Assembly: GCF_004337985.1 (NCBI RefSeq)
Contig: NC_043744.1
Location: forward strand, 2,020,408-2,084,407
DNA from: Pyricularia pennisetigena
Lineage: Eukaryota; Ascomycota; Sordariomycetes; Magnaporthales; Pyriculariaceae
Direction of reading: 5' to 3'
Length of the DNA: 64,000 bases
In this document: positions 22,806 to 34,668 of the stretch, piece after piece
How positions within the stretch are numbered: position 1 is the first letter of the stretch
How the letters are laid out: the number at the start of each line of letters is the position of its first letter
The notes under the pieces: generated by a model
What the model was told of the DNA's origin: nothing
What the model saw: only the letters and a program-made list of their open reading frames with translations
Databases searched by the model: none
Program-made: the position numbers and the translations under genes

Positions 22806-25800
22806 ATGATGAATGGCGCTGGCCCGAGGATGGACTACGGCTACGATGCCGCCGGCCCAACTCCCCCTTCATCGCAAACTTCGTCGGCTATTGCCCCAAG
22901 CGGCAAGATCCTCATGGATGGGTACAGGAACGACATTATGGGTGGCTTAGGCACTAGCCAACCTCGCTATAACCCGGTAAGTTCCCGGATGGCTTTCAAA
23001 AAGACCAGCGCTCTCGCACTGCAACCTGCTTTGGCACATAGAAGAAAGAAACAGAAAAAGGGAGAAAAAAAAATACTGACCCAGACCATGCCGGCGACGC
23101 AGATGAACCTGGACCGAACACAAAGCTCCGTACTCGTCGATCTCAACGATCCCATACAAGTCCACCTCTTGACCGAAACCGCCTTGTCAGACAGCAAGGA
23201 GTATGAGATTTTGTCGCAGGAGGAGGTGGATAGTCTGAAGAAGCAGGTCACTTCATTGACGCAGCGCATAGAGCAGGCCCGCGCAAACCTGGCCGTGCAG
23301 TCCAAATATCTGGACGCAGCAAGGTCCATGGCCAAGCTGTACTCGACAAAGAAGAAGGGCGCATTGCTGGGAAATGTTAGGACGAGTGTGGAAGGCTCTG
23401 CAAAGGACGCCGAAGCCGAGCGTCAGGCTTGCGAGAAGAGGTGTGAGGACTTGGCATCGGAACTTTTCCAGCTGGAGCGCCGCTTGATGGAGCCACAGCG
23501 GCGGCTGTTCCAGCACACAGCTGGCATTTTACAGCTTACCCATCGGGCATCCAAGAACCCAAGCTCGTTAACAGATGGGGCGAACCAAAATGGCATTCCG
23601 GGGAGCCCGGAGAGCCTCTACACTTATAACAATCTTCGTTATAGCATCGCGGAGGGTTCGGCCGAGGACGCTTTCTTTGACGACCGGAGTCTCTACATGA
23701 CCCTGGAGGAGCTGGATGAGAGATCGGGACGTCCCACGGCGAATCGCGCAAACGCCATTGCCATTCCGCTAAAGTCCCCCGTGAGGGAACAGACGAACCA
23801 ACTGCGTGAGGAATCCGATCGTCTGAAAACGGAGCGAGATGAACTTCGCGCGACTGTCGACTCAGTGCAACTCGAAATGGACGCGCTACGGAGAGAGAGT
23901 CAGGAAAAGCTAAAGCTAGTGTCCCTTACCGAACGTAAGTTGGAGGGACTGAGTCGACAGCTGAGGGATCTTATCGTTGAGTTGAACCCCACGAAGAACA
24001 ACGGATATCAGAAGGCACCGTCAGGAAGCCTGGAACCGGGCGACATGATAGGCAGCCATCTGGAATTTCTGGCAAAGGGTCTCATAAGTATTCAGGAGGA
24101 ACAGCGCTCGATAGTCGCACAGAACTCGGAGGGTTCGAGGGATGCAGAGATGGCAGCGTCTCGAGCCGCAGCGACCCTTTCCCAGGCCGAAGACAGGTTC
24201 ATTGCCTTAAATCGACAGCTCCACGCTGTTCTTCAGGCGGCGAACTCCAGTCAACGCCCGGGGCCGGATGACTTCGGCCCTGATCTTGATGCTCAGTTCA
24301 ATTGGCTGGAGGGATCAATAGGAGTAATTGAGCTCCAGCTATCACAGGCCGCCACAGCATCTTCAGCATCATCTGCAGACAAGCAAAAGTTCATCCAGAT
24401 GGACTCGGTTTTGCGAGACTTGTGGAACGTCATCCAGACCGGTTATGCTGAAATCAACAAGCGACAGGAGGAGAGGAGAAAGAACCGCGAAGAAGCCGGT
24501 ATCAAAGACGACGATGATGATGCTTCGAGCGATGAGGTTCCGTTCAGTCCCACCGAGGTGTACTCACTACAAGCCTTCCAGGATAAGGTTCAGTGGCTGT
24601 ACGCGCAGGCGACCAATCTGAGGGAGCAAAAGTCGGTCCTCAAGAGGCAAATCAAGCAGCAGCGTGAGCTGAATAGTAAGTCGGACGCGCAAAAGGATGC
24701 GGAACTCGCCAGCCGGATGGACGAGTTGTCGGAAATACGCACCAGGCTCCAGGCCAGCGACAAAGCGGCTCAGGAGAGCCAGCAGAAACTGGCCCAAGCA
24801 CTCAAGGACTTGGAGGATTTGAAGCAGCAGGAGTCGATCAGCATGGCAAACGTCAGCGCATCGGCCAAGGAGCGGGATGAGAAATTACAGAAGAGCGAGG
24901 CCCAGATAACATCTCTGCAGGGCGAGATCAAAGAGATGGAATCTCAGATAGCAGCTCTTACAGCACAGATTCGAGAGAGGGAATCCCAGACAACAGCTCT
25001 TCAGGCACAGATCCAAGAGAGGGAATCTCAGTCAACAGCATCACAGTCTCAGCTCCAAGATAAGGATGCTCAGATTGCAGCTGCTGCACAACGGCTGCAA
25101 GAACGGGAAAATAGGTTGGCAGCGATCGAGGAGGATCTCAAGGCTCGGGACGTGCAACTAGAAGGTCTCAGGATCATCAGCCAGGACTTGCAAGAGAAAC
25201 TTGACCAGGTCGAGAAAGAACTCGAGTCGTTACGTCCGCAACTTCAGGCCGCCACGGAGGCCAAGGCTACCGCCGAAGCTGCCGCAGAAAAACTCGAAAA
25301 GGAGGCCAAGGAGAAAGAAGAGGAGCTTGAGCGCCTCAACATAATGGTGATTGAGGTTAAGACAGAACTCACCTTTGCCAAGGCCGAACTCGACGGGGCG
25401 TACGGCTCCCGGTCGCAGAGGGCTGCAGAGGTGGCGGCTCTGGGCAGCACAGCAGAGGTATCGGACCTCAAAGCACAGCAAGAGAAGCTCAAGGCGGAGC
25501 TTGCTAGCACCTTGTCGGAATTCGAAGCCCTCACCAGGGATACCATCACGGCAGAGCGAGAGCGGTTCGACCTGGAGAGCAAGCTGGACGATGCTCTCGC
25601 TGCCAAAGCCTCGCTCGAGGCCGAGGCTGCCGAGCTCAGAAACAAGCTTGATAGCCAGGTCAGCAAGCTACAAGATCAGCTGGATGCCGAGAGGCTCAAG
25701 GCTACGTCCATTACGGGGGCACCTGGCTCACCGAGGCCAGGCGCTGGTGCGTCCATGTTGAGCGAGCAGTTCCGGGCAACGATGAAGGAGGAGAGGCGGA

Positions 25801-26183
25801 AGTTCCAGGAGGAGCTGCGGGTAAGTTTTATTCATACTTGATAACGTCGTCTTGAGTTTGTGTCAAGATATGGTAAAAAGTAAACAAGAGGGGCTGACCA
25901 AGACATGCGTGATTTCGTTTTTTGCAGAACGAACAAGCTCAACGAAGAAAGCTCGAGGACGAAATACGTGCCCTCAAAAGAAGCCAGGGTCCTGGCAAGA
26001 GCCCTCTGAGTCCCAGGTAGGATCTGAATTCAGAGGGCGGAAACTCTCGTACCGTCGCCATGTGCGTGCCAACAAAACCCTTCTTCCCGCGACAGGCCGA
26101 CCGGCTCTACGTTCCCCGGGTTGGGCCTCGCGGTCGTGGGGGCATTGTCACCAAGATTACTGTATGACCAGATGTTGTTATGA
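22806..26183 (+). CDS. Uds1-type (up-regulated during septation) coiled-coil protein
   Basis: Exons 22806-22976, 23103-25820, 25928-26016 and probably 26096-26183 give 1021 residues; if the last intron is not removed, translation stops at 26020 and gives 993. Residues about 58-190 (MNLDRTQSSVLVDLNDPIQVHLLTETALSDSKEYEILSQEEV, then a Lys-rich helical part ending LQLTH) match the Uds1 domain named after S. pombe Uds1, a protein linked to septation. The rest is coiled coil, about residues 300-960, with degenerate repeats such as IQEREBSQ-like units near 680-730. The C terminus KSPLSPR-PTGSTFPGLGLAVVGALSPRLLYDQ is read through the fourth exon. The first intron is 126 nt, a multiple of three without stops, so its retention would add a Lys-rich insert rather than break the protein. 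Role inferred: scaffold at septum or cell pole. Confidence 0.8.
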
Positions 26184-27267
26184 CTTTCTATTCTTTGTTT
26201 TTGGGAAGCATGTTTTGTTTTTCTCCTGTTCCCCTATGATCCTGGCCTGCACTTTGGATAAATATGCCAGGCGATTGATGTATATCTTAGCCATCTTTGG
26301 CTGCCACGAACCCTAGATTTCTTTATTTTGTCGCCTTGGATATGGGCTTTTTGGTCCTGTTTTCGTTATTCCAACAACTTATTTTATTTCTTAGTTCCGA
26401 TGTTGGATATCCTGAACTTAGGTATAACCTGGTCGTCAAGCCGTCTGGGAGGCTGGCGTGGCCAAGAAAAATGGTGGGGGATGCATGAGAGTGGGGCTTA
26501 AATAATAAAGCATGATGGGACCTCAGTTGTAAATGTTGCGCTGCGGCGACCTTTTGTGATTTTGTTGATGACAAGAAAAGCAATGATCGATGTGTCCAAA
26601 GCTAGCAGGGCGGCGATCGTCATTTGAAGGGGAATCTTTGGGTGTGGGACAGACGGCGTTACCAGACGGGGCTGTCGCTTGCACCTCGAGCCACAGCATA
26701 GATTCGCAGGGGCATCCAGCCAACAAGCTACTGCTTCTTCAGGTTCCAAAGTGTTTGGACACGGCAGGACGACAGATTTTATGAAAAGCATAATCCACAT
26801 AACGGTTCGTCTTGAACCAATGCCAGCTTCCAGGGCTTGCTCTGTTTTATGGACTGGCTAAACTTGACTGCCTCCCCGAAGAATCTAAGGTCCTCCTGTT
26901 GTGTTTCCCATGGACATGTAGACAACACGATAAAACAAGACTTGATTACAATGGAAGCGCCACCAAGAACCCAGAACTCCCAGACTTTAGCACTGAAAAA
27001 CTCAAAGGGATGATATCCAACAACATGGAATATGACAAATACCGTCACGATACATTTGACGAGGACAAGTGAAGACAGTTAAATTGACTGTGACTAGCAA
27101 TGACTTGATTTGACAGCAAAACAAAAACAAAGAGACGCCTTTGCCATAATAAGCATTGCTACTAATGCGCCTCAAACCATGTCTATTTGCGAATAGTTCC
27201 AAAAGAAACTCGCCTGAACTCCAGCACCCCCTCTAATGACGAGGAGGAAAACAGAACAACCCCAATC

Positions 27268-27313
<46 letters not shown>

Positions 27314-27658
27314 AAGAAAGCAAAGAACAGAGTAGAACAATCCGGTCAATTTTGTGCACTTTGGCCTAGAAATAAGCGGCCCACACAATGATGCCCTCCG
27401 CCTGCTCAAAAGAGGCGGAGAATACAGGAGTTGATAGCAGTGATGCGAACGTAGACGAATTACAGGGACGCCTGCTTGGGCGATCCCAGGGGTATTCTTG
27501 ATTATTAAAAGAAGATAGGTAGCGGAAAGCATATGCGAATTCCGCCGAGATATGCAGTTTAAGGGGCCAAATTCAGGAGTAGATAAGTGTGTTGTAGGGG
27601 TAGTAGGTTATGCGATATGAAAGGAAGCCAGAGTAAAGGGAGCTGGTAGACTTTCGCA
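26184..27658. other. Convergent intergenic stretch
   Basis: Shared 3' flanks of the Uds1-type gene (plus) and the Tcp11/Sok1 gene (minus). Nothing here looks coding. It contains an A43 homopolymer listed separately. Confidence 0.6.
27269..27311 (+). repeat. A43 homopolymer
   Basis: An uninterrupted run of 43 A, followed by GAAAGAAAGCAAAG. It is the longest uninterrupted A run in the window. It could be the tail of a retroposed element, but the preceding sequence shows neither a polymerase III promoter nor a recognisable source gene. Length accuracy of such a run in an assembly is doubtful. Confidence 0.9.
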
Positions 27659-29722
27659 CTAAGCGTCAGACATCTCCATCGACTCGTCGCCCTCAATGTC
27701 TACCTCGCGGTAAACAAGCTCTGACCACACCCGCCAGTGGAGAAGTCCGATGTGTGCCATGCGCGTGGCCATGTCTTCCAAGCCATGCTCCTCAGCCGTG
27801 GCCTGCCGCGAGCGATCGACCTGAAGAAACTGACTGGCGCCCTGGGAGCGACCGCCCGGGTTCGAGACGCGGCTGTTGGTAGCTGCCGTGAAGAGACTCA
27901 AGCCCGACAGGCTCTTAAACTCGCGTACCTTGCCAGCCAACTCGCCGAACAGGCGTGAATGGAAGCTGTGCTGCGCGTCCAAAAATTTGTCGCTGTTGAA
28001 ATCGGCAAGCGAATCTTCCAGGCGGCGTTCGATCAAAGGCAAGAGGTCCTGCGGCGCATTGACGAACCGCATGATCTGGATTGCAACATCTGGAACCAGG
28101 CTCTGCCACCGCTGCTGCGGCGTGGGCATTGATGGCGCAGTTTGCAGCAGGTCGACCAGGGTTGAATAAAGCTTGGCTGATTTTGCGCGCGAGTCGGCTG
28201 CGCTGGTGGGAGCAACTTGAGGGAACAAGCAGCCAGAGGTGCGAGGTGACGGTGTGTTGGAGAGGCACGGGCTTGACCCAGACTGCCAGCTAAGTCTTGA
28301 TGACGATGTCGGTGGTGTATTGAAATCGAAATCGACAGATGATCGGTTGGAACGCACCGTCTCCTCCTCGAGTATATAGGCAGGTACCAGCGTCGGCGGC
28401 TGAGAGTTGCTCATAGATGGTGGCATCATCTGCGAAACCTGCTCCAGATCTTCATACTGCCTCATGCAAATATCAAGGCAGATGGCGTCTGCGGCGTCAG
28501 ATCTCAACTTCATGATGCGATCCTCGTCAAATACAAAAGTGTCCGGGACCGTAGGGGTAGAGCTGGAGGGCAGCACCAAGTTCGAAAGACCGTAGAAGAA
28601 GGTGGCCATTTCCCCAAGGCTTTGGAGGGTATCAGAGTTGGTGGCAACACTGGAGTGTTCCCGAGCGGACCTGCTATACCAGCGCTTGGCGGCTTCCACC
28701 GGCAACTTACGCGCCTGCAGCTTCTTATAGAAAAGACGCTGTTGGAAGTTCACCGTATCCTCGATCAACATGGGTCGCAAGCATCGGATCTGATGGTTCG
28801 CCACATCGAGCTTCATCGCTTCCAGCACGCTCAGGAGGCTGCGCATTCCCTTAACGAGCTCGTTGATGTCGTTGTTGCGATTGCCATTGCTGAGCTCACG
28901 GTACATCTCATCGACCCATTCGTCCCTCATAGGAGCGCAGTGCAGCTTGAGGACCGACGACAGCCAGGACGCCAACTTCTCCAGATCGGCTACACCCCTA
29001 TTGAACTGTTGGATCAGCAGCTCGACGTTTAAGCCCTCGCTCAAGTAGCGCCGGTCCCGCGACGGAACCAGTGTTTGAATTATGTCCTTTACTGCCTTGA
29101 GCAGGCGCGGCAGACACCATTGCGAATCCTCGCCGTACCTCGACAAGAAAGTCTCACGGTCCGTTACAAAAAGGGTCAGTTGCTCCTTTAAGCTAGCCCA
29201 GAATTGGTCAGCCTTTTGCTGTTTTCTCCTCCCCTTTTCACCGTCTAGATTTGGCCTAAAGTGTAGCTCCGGATCGAAGTTTATATCATGCCTGAGCTTC
29301 GGGTTGTGAATAATTTTGTTCACATCCAGCTCGCTCAGCGTGGTTTTGGTTACTGGCGGCTCCAAAGGTCCACATGGCGCTGACCTTGAAGAATCTGTTG
29401 GACCGCTTGTTTGACTTGAAGACGAGTTTCCTCTTGTTAATGGTGACTCGGATCGGGTTGAGCTGCTTGAAGGGTTGCGCGCTACTGTAGATGACAGCAT
29501 GCCCTTGGGCGCGGCCGACTCGTGTCTCTCGTCCGCTCTCCGGGGAACCTGGTCGGATGTCACTGCTGAGGCAAACTCGGTATCGTCTTCGCTCGCGGTT
29601 TTCCCCCTTGCATCGACGGAGGCATCTTGGGGTGGAACGGCATCGGCATCAGATTTGGTACGAGCATGGCCCATGAACCCACTGTCCATTCCCCCAGCTC
29701 CTTGCTCAGTCATCCTGCCCAT
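27659..29722 (-). CDS. sok1: Tcp11/Sok1 family protein
   Basis: Single-exon gene of 687 residues belonging to the T-complex 11 family; yeast Sok1 was found as a suppressor of loss of protein kinase A, so a role in cAMP signalling is inferred. The first 130 residues are Ser/Pro-rich and disordered. From about 140 the Tcp11 domain begins (NPKLRHDINFDPELHFRPNLDGEKGRRKQQKADQFW), followed by helical blocks such as EKLASWLSSVLKLHCAPMRDEWVDEMY, ELVKGMRSLLSVLEAMKLDVANHQIRCLRP and EDTVNFQQRLFYKK, the signature region of the family. A Ser-rich insert of about 60 residues interrupts the domain near 455-515. The ATG at 29722 is followed by another at 29713; either could be used. No intron is needed to complete the domain. 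Confidence 0.88.
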   Translation of the reverse strand: MGRMTEQGAGGMDSGFMGHARTKSDADAVPPQDASVDARGKTASEDDTEFASAVTSDQVPRRADERHESAAPKGMLSSTVARNPSSSSTRSESPLTRGNSSSSQTSGPTDSSRSAPCGPLEPPVTKTTLSELDVNKIIHNPKLRHDINFDPELHFRPNLDGEKGRRKQQKADQFWASLKEQLTLFVTDRETFLSRYGEDSQWCLPRLLKAVKDIIQTLVPSRDRRYLSEGLNVELLIQQFNRGVADLEKLASWLSSVLKLHCAPMRDEWVDEMYRELSNGNRNNDINELVKGMRSLLSVLEAMKLDVANHQIRCLRPMLIEDTVNFQQRLFYKKLQARKLPVEAAKRWYSRSAREHSSVATNSDTLQSLGEMATFFYGLSNLVLPSSSTPTVPDTFVFDEDRIMKLRSDAADAICLDICMRQYEDLEQVSQMMPPSMSNSQPPTLVPAYILEEETVRSNRSSVDFDFNTPPTSSSRLSWQSGSSPCLSNTPSPRTSGCLFPQVAPTSAADSRAKSAKLYSTLVDLLQTAPSMPTPQQRWQSLVPDVAIQIMRFVNAPQDLLPLIERRLEDSLADFNSDKFLDAQHSFHSRLFGELAGKVREFKSLSGLSLFTAATNSRVSNPGGRSQGASQFLQVDRSRQATAEEHGLEDMATRMAHIGLLHWRVWSELVYREVDIEGDESMEMSDA

Positions 29723-32048
29723 CTGTCTAAAGTGTTGCTGCTTTCTAGTGAGCGCTGAGAAGTTTCACCGGCACAGCCAGCTCAGAAGAGATGGTGGCGA
29801 TGAATTATATAGCCCAAGCAAATGCTAGGCAACTTTGACTTCCTTAGCTGCAATCGATGCTGTAGCTAGCGGTGATGCAAGCAACTGAAAGCGAAATCAA
29901 GATTCTGAGCAGTTCGGTTGATGTCGAGTCGACCCAAAATCTGGCAGTCAGCCGTCTGCTTGCGGCTTGGTTCTTCAAAGACAGGGTGGATAAAGAAAGG
30001 AAGAGTTGACTAAAAGGACTGCTGTAACACAAAGCAAGGGAAGTTAGCACTATTAGAAGAAGAAAAAAGTCAAGAGCTGTGATATTTTCCAAGCGCCAAG
30101 GGAAAATGAGGCAGCAAACAGGCGTCGGGGCTCGAGTGCTACTGCAGAGGGGGTGACCAGAAGCCAAAGCTATCCCGTGAGCAATACTTGAGGTTTGCCT
30201 TTGCTCGGGTGTCTGCATATAATGCCATTGGCAAAGGTAACCCACAAGCTCCGGCCCAATGGGTTCACGCAGCCAGCGAATGATGCCGGCTGTTTACCAG
30301 CATTGTGTGCCATGTGCAAAAACAAGAAGGGATGTTGTGGTTGTATGCTTATGCGGTGTGTTGCTGTGTGCGTGCAATTCCGCATATTGAAATACATACC
30401 GTTCCGTAGTTGGCTAGATGCAGCTAGAAAACAGGGCCACCGACGGCAACGCAGCAAGCCAATGAAAGGAACCGCCAATCGGGATTGTCGTCGGTCAATC
30501 TGCTCCTGAGAGTTTTCTGCTTTTTGGCTTTTTCCCCCTTCTAGTCCCCCCCGCTACGATTCCCCCAAGGTTGTCGGAGCAAAGCAATCGAGAGCCCAGG
30601 TACAGAGTTCGAAATGTCGTTGTAGCCAGCAGCCCAGACACACAGGAAGAAATTCCTCCCCTTTTTCTTCGTGGGTGATTCCAGTAGGTTGCGGATCTCC
30701 TGAATCGGTCGGTTCGCGTCAAACGGCTGACCGGGAAAGTCGTCGGTGATCTTTGTGTGTGGACGTCGTTGTCTCTTTGAGGTCAAAGGACAAGACCAAT
30801 ACCAACGAATCTTGGTTCCTGGAAGGAGCGTCGAGGAAGTTGAAAAACAAAGAAAGAACTGTCCACCGAAGAGACTCTTGAGATCTAGTTCTAAATTTTG
30901 GCGACCCAGAACAATAAAGAAGAAGGAGACAAGAAAACGGAAGAGAAGAGAAGAAAAAGAGAAAAAGGAGGAAGAGAAAAAAAAAAAAAAGACAAAGCTC
31001 CGAGACCAATTAAGGGCTGTGTTAATGGCAGGGAAAAAAATGCGAGTGAGGGTCCCGGGCACAAACGACGGGCTGAAAGTGTTTATTTCTCTTTGATCGG
31101 TGAACTGTCGGAGTCCTTGGCCGCTTATTTGCTGCTCTATGCTGCTGCAACGCAAAAGAGCAAAAGCGTACGTCTTACAGCCGTCAGAAAGACTGGGAGG
31201 CCCGGGTTATGCGCCGTGCAGGCAAGCAAGTTGCGTTGATATTATGAAGAAAAAAAAGGTCGGCGGTCGGATTCCAGCAGAGAGAGGTGACAATCATAAA
31301 CGGTCGAGGAAGGCGCAAGGGGGCCGCTGGATGGGAGGATGCAGGATCCGGAAAGTAGGCAACTGGTTGTATACCTAGCTAGTACCTCACCTAGGCACGT
31401 ACAGGTCCAGCAGACAAATAAGAGATGAGAGAGGGAGTAAAAAAAAGGAAGAAAAAAAAGTAATAAAAAAAGAGAAATAAAAGGAGCGTGGGTTTGCCGG
31501 TAATGGGCAAGAAAACGTGTGGATTCAATCTTTTGTTCTAGAACATCAGGAGAGGGGGGAAGGGAAAGTCAGGAACGAATTCGGCGTGGACCAAAAGCGA
31601 AAGGGAAAAAAATACAAGAGACGAGATGAGACCCGAACGGAACGACTGACCTGACCCAAAGCAGTACATGCATGCATGGGAAAAGGGGATCTCCATCGAC
31701 TGTGACCATGGAAGTTGGATCTCTCACTGGCCTTGGCCCTGGCTCCTCTTGACAGTCCCCAGCCGTCACGGGGGAACTTGGTCGATGGAGACAGGTGCGG
31801 TACGCGCTCTGGGTTGGGTTTCGCATGCATTGCTTTGCACTGGGCAGTCATCTTACTAGTAATTCCGCACCCTAGCCACACCCACTTTGACGACAGACAC
31901 CACAAACTAGGTAGGCAGGCTAATGAGTGAGACCCCATCTCCACATCTCGAAAAAGGCACCACTACGACGTAGCCAGGCCCGCTGGCCTGGGTTGCATGG
32001 GACTGCCCATCTCACTTCATGTGTGGTCAGGGCGTGGCGTAGCGGTCG

Positions 32049-32075
32049 TTTTTTTTTTTTTTTTTTTTTTTTTTT
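32049..32075 (+). repeat. T27 homopolymer
   Basis: A run of 27 T immediately after GGGCGTGGCGTAGCGGTCG. The preceding bases resemble a tRNA A box, but no B box follows (see rejected items). Confidence 0.9.
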
Positions 32076-34632
32076 GTTGCGATGCGACGTGCTCATACAA
32101 AACGAATGCGCGGCAAATTGCCTCGTCGGTTTGTCCCTGCCATGACATGCCCGCATTGAGTTGCACGCACCACCAAGCTAGCTTGCATCCCCACTCCCGA
32201 CACACGCGAACGCACATTTGTTCTTTGCCTTGCAGCCCCAGCCAGTGACTATGAGTGCAAAGGCAGCAAGCAACTCTTTTTTGGGAGGTGAGCAAGGTTT
32301 GCTTGCAGGAGCAGGGCGGATTTCAGGTGGTGGCCAAAACTGGCCCATAATCCTTGGAACGCCCAGCTCTTTTCAGGCATCACCATAAAAAAAGGGACAG
32401 CAAATACATACAGTAGACACTCATACTCACAAAAACAACACAAAAGAACACATCAGAGGCGCAGCGCCTTCAAGCCTCGTATGGCTCACCATTGATGGTG
32501 CTAGCTTGATTATTCTGTTGCAATGTAAGGGGTGCCGCGAGCACCGGCCAGTGGTTTTGGTGTCTTTTTTTGTTCGAATTTCTGAGGGCGGCCGAGTTAC
32601 AAACACCCAAGGCCCGGGAACCGCCCTGAAAATCCCGTCTCCACCAGCGATGCAATGGATTTTGAGGGCCCGTTTCGTGACTCTCTTCCCTTTTTCGCTC
32701 TCCCTTTTCTTTTTCCTTGCCGGGGGCGCAATGATCTTTGCTTCTGGTTTGTTTACTGTTTTAAACTACTGAATGTAGTTGTCGCCCATCACATACTACT
32801 ACCTAATGCGTTCACAAAGTAATTCTGCTAAAGGCGCTTCGCAAGCGCTGATGGAATTGGGGGGGGAGTGTGGCTTATTGATACATACCAAGCATCAAAT
32901 TGTTGTGGTTGGCAAAGATTCGAATGGAAGACAGCGGTCGCTGATGTTGCCGCGCATCCTGATTCTGACCGAACCCCCCGACCCCTGATACCATGAGCCG
33001 AGAAGACCGCCTCCGCTCACCTAGGGTCCCCCTAGGTACACCGCAGTGGTCAGCCGTCAATCCAGCCGCTGCAAGGGCAAGGAGCTCAAATGAATCCCAA
33101 AATGGTGGCGCCGCCGGGCCAGGGATGGTGTCTACAATAAGTGATTGGCTCCAAGTGGCTGGCGCATGGCTCGCCGCTGTACAGTACGGTAACGCTGCAC
33201 ATCCAAATTTTTCAACCGTGCTTTCGTTTTTGCTTATCTCTTTTTTTCTTTATGTTTATTTACCCCATTCTTCACGCAAACTTGGCGACTCTCACCGCGG
33301 CAAGCATAACAAGCTCTGACCGTCCAGATGACCCCAAGCAGTATGTAAACCTCAAGCACACTGCGGCGAGGACTCTCGGTCATATTGCCTCTATGGTTTA
33401 GGGCCAATGCAAACCGTGCAGAGGCAGTCAGTCAATTGTTTGAGGTACAGAGCTGCCACACGCGTCATGCAAAACCGATGCCCACTTTGATTTCAATTTC
33501 TCGCCATTCTCTGCAGAAAATCACTGGACGGATAGAGCAGCCGTGGCCGTGACTGGGACCTCGCTGGCCCTGGAGTCATGAGCATGTAATACCGTACAGA
33601 ATAGATCATCAATGCGCCGACCCAGCCGGAAGAGCAAGCCTACTCACCCGCCGTCCCGCCCCAGCTGTAAGTGAAAAAAGATGCGGCGGCGTTTATGACT
33701 CTCAATAAAACGGCTCGACAAAACAACAAACGGAATACCCAACAACGGATAGCGAAGTCTGGTGCAAATATGTTACATGCACGACGCAGTTGGGATTTTC
33801 CCTCACCTTTGGTCACGCACGCATGAAAATGCTAGCTCTTGTTTTCCTATACGGCTCGCTTGAATTACGAGCTGATGATCGACTTAGAAAACAAAACAAA
33901 AAAAAAGCCATCACAAGTCAACTTGAGATTATGGGATCCACCTTGCCACATCTTGGCCAATATTAATTCGGAGACCACCGAGGTGAAAGTGAAAGTACCT
34001 GGGAAGCCGTGCCGTTCCATATGGGGCTTTTTTTTCAGAAGTATTCTTTTTCCTCTTGTTACATGTCAATGCCCTCGGGAGGCCCCCTATATTACGACAT
34101 CCTGCTGTAAACCCAAATAATATTGCGAATTATGAGTCGGGTGGAGAGCAGGATGCTGGTTGAGGGTGATTTCAAGGTCTATTGTGTGGGTTGTAATCAA
34201 TGTTGTGCCAATCATCAGCCATCTCCAGACTGCTGCTGTTGCGCTTGTGATAACAATGCTGATAACGAAAGCGCTCACAGCCGGTCCAGTGCTTTGTAGT
34301 TATTTCGAGCCATGCATGCATGGTATTTTCTCACATTAGCAAAGCCCCATTATCCAAAAAAGAGTCATGTACATATTTGAAGTTGGTTGCAGGCTTCGTG
34401 CCATAAGCTTTGTTGTTCCCATTCTCTAGGGTCCAGTTGTCAAAAATATCAAGATAAAATAGCACAAGATCCCACAATACACTAAATGTTTCGATCAGCC
34501 ACTAGCAGTTATGCCCCCAAATCCCCTTGCGGAGTACATAAATCCTTCAATATAACTTTAGCGCCTCTTTTCCTGCAATCTCTGTGATACAATCTCACTG
34601 GCGATCGGTGTTAGAAAGACAACCAGGAAAAG

Positions 34633-34668
34633 AGAAAGAAAGAAAGAAAGAAAGAAAGAAAAAAAAAA
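34633..34668 (+). repeat. (GAAA)n microsatellite
   Basis: About seven GAAA units passing into a short A run, in the gene desert. No coding or regulatory role is apparent. Confidence 0.85.

Noticed and set aside
32025..32075. tRNA A-box-like TGGCGTAGCGGTC followed by T27
   Set aside because: No B box, no cloverleaf and the T run starts at once, so it is neither a tRNA gene nor a convincing SINE.
32251..32391. 46-codon frame starting MSAKAASNSF with a donor-like GTGAGC in it
   Set aside because: No partner exon or family signature was found; too short to support a gene.
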